Assembly (NCBI RefSeq): GCF_037893015.1
Contig: NC_133660.1
Location: forward strand, 163,553,728-163,617,727
DNA length: 64,000 bases
Direction: 5' to 3'
Source of the DNA: Macrotis lagotis
Lineage: Eukaryota; Chordata; Mammalia; Peramelemorphia; Peramelidae
Position 1 is the stretch's first letter, and every line of letters begins with the position of its first letter. This document shows, one piece after another, positions 63,473 to 64,000 of this stretch. The notes below the pieces were generated by a model, which did not search any database, was not told the DNA's origin, and saw only the letters and a list, made by a program, of their open reading frames with translations. The position numbers and the translations under genes were made by a program.

Positions 63473-64000
63473 TTAAAGATGGGACCAGGTAGAATGTGGT
63501 TCTTGGGTTTGAACCAAGCAGTTATCAAAGATCAAAATTAAATTCAGCATGTGATTTATAAATGAACTAAACAAGATTGATGTAGGAGATACATTGGTAT
63601 TCTCACATTAAGCACCAACTGAGAACTTATTGTAACACCAATAGCTGTCATAATGAGACTTTCTTATGTTCTGCATTCTTTCATTCATAATTTGATAAAG
63701 ATGTGTTCTCTTGGATTAGTGTCTTTCTCTTCATCTATCACAAGTTTGAAATGAAAAGTTGGTAATGAGTTTTAGCTGTCATTTTGGCTGTTTTAGCTTT
63801 TTTTGCAAAAAAAATTCCAACTTTTTTTTTCCCTGACAGAAGGAACATAGACATATTCAGAATGTATTGGATCAAATTATCTTTAGTGGTTGCCTTCATT
63901 TGTGTATCATCTGTTCCTTTTTAGTTACAGATACATTTTGTTTCATTTTCTGCTATTCCCGATGAAAAACTATTGGATAGATGTTTTGCCAGGCCTCCAC

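Overview
The window is vertebrate nuclear DNA, almost certainly from a marsupial and probably an Australasian (australidelphian) one. Evidence is the dense load of a tRNA-headed SINE that ends CCTTGCAAAAA (WSINE1-like), longer CORE-type SINEs, a Mar1-like tRNA/RTE SINE, marsupial-type L1s with a G-rich 3' end, and many simple repeats. The species assignment is inference from repeat style; no database was searched.

The only intact host gene is PDGFRA, read on the minus strand. Its 3' half is present: eleven coding exons corresponding to human exons 13-23, between 62128 and 48259, followed by a long 3'UTR that probably ends near 45.6 kb. Every intron fully inside the window has GT-AG ends, and all exon phases join into one frame of about 491 residues. 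They cover the glycine-rich loop, the split tyrosine kinase domain with its kinase insert, and the C-terminal tail. Exon 12 and everything upstream lie beyond the right edge.

Positions 1-45600 are downstream of PDGFRA. In other mammals this side faces KIT, but no KIT exon is visible. I found no intact gene here, only repeats and unique non-coding DNA. The most structured part is 31.8-44.6 kb, a stack of insertions. An old half-LINE (HAL1-like: L1-type ORF1, no ORF2 seen) was hit by a 3'UTR-type retrocopy (about 32936-33845) and by a complete-length but decayed L1 (35405-44030, 12-bp target duplication). That L1 was in turn hit near the end of ORF2 by a full-length VDAC1 processed pseudogene (41691-43529).

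Other points of note are a 107-bp perfect duplication between the HAL1 tail and PDGFRA intron 22, a diverged 7SL (SRP RNA) pseudogene in intron 18, a perfect 45-bp tandem duplication, adjacent AC and CT microsatellites inside the 383-bp intron 14, and several unique stretches that could be conserved regulatory DNA. I found no CRISPR, operon, endogenous retrovirus or clearly novel biological system.
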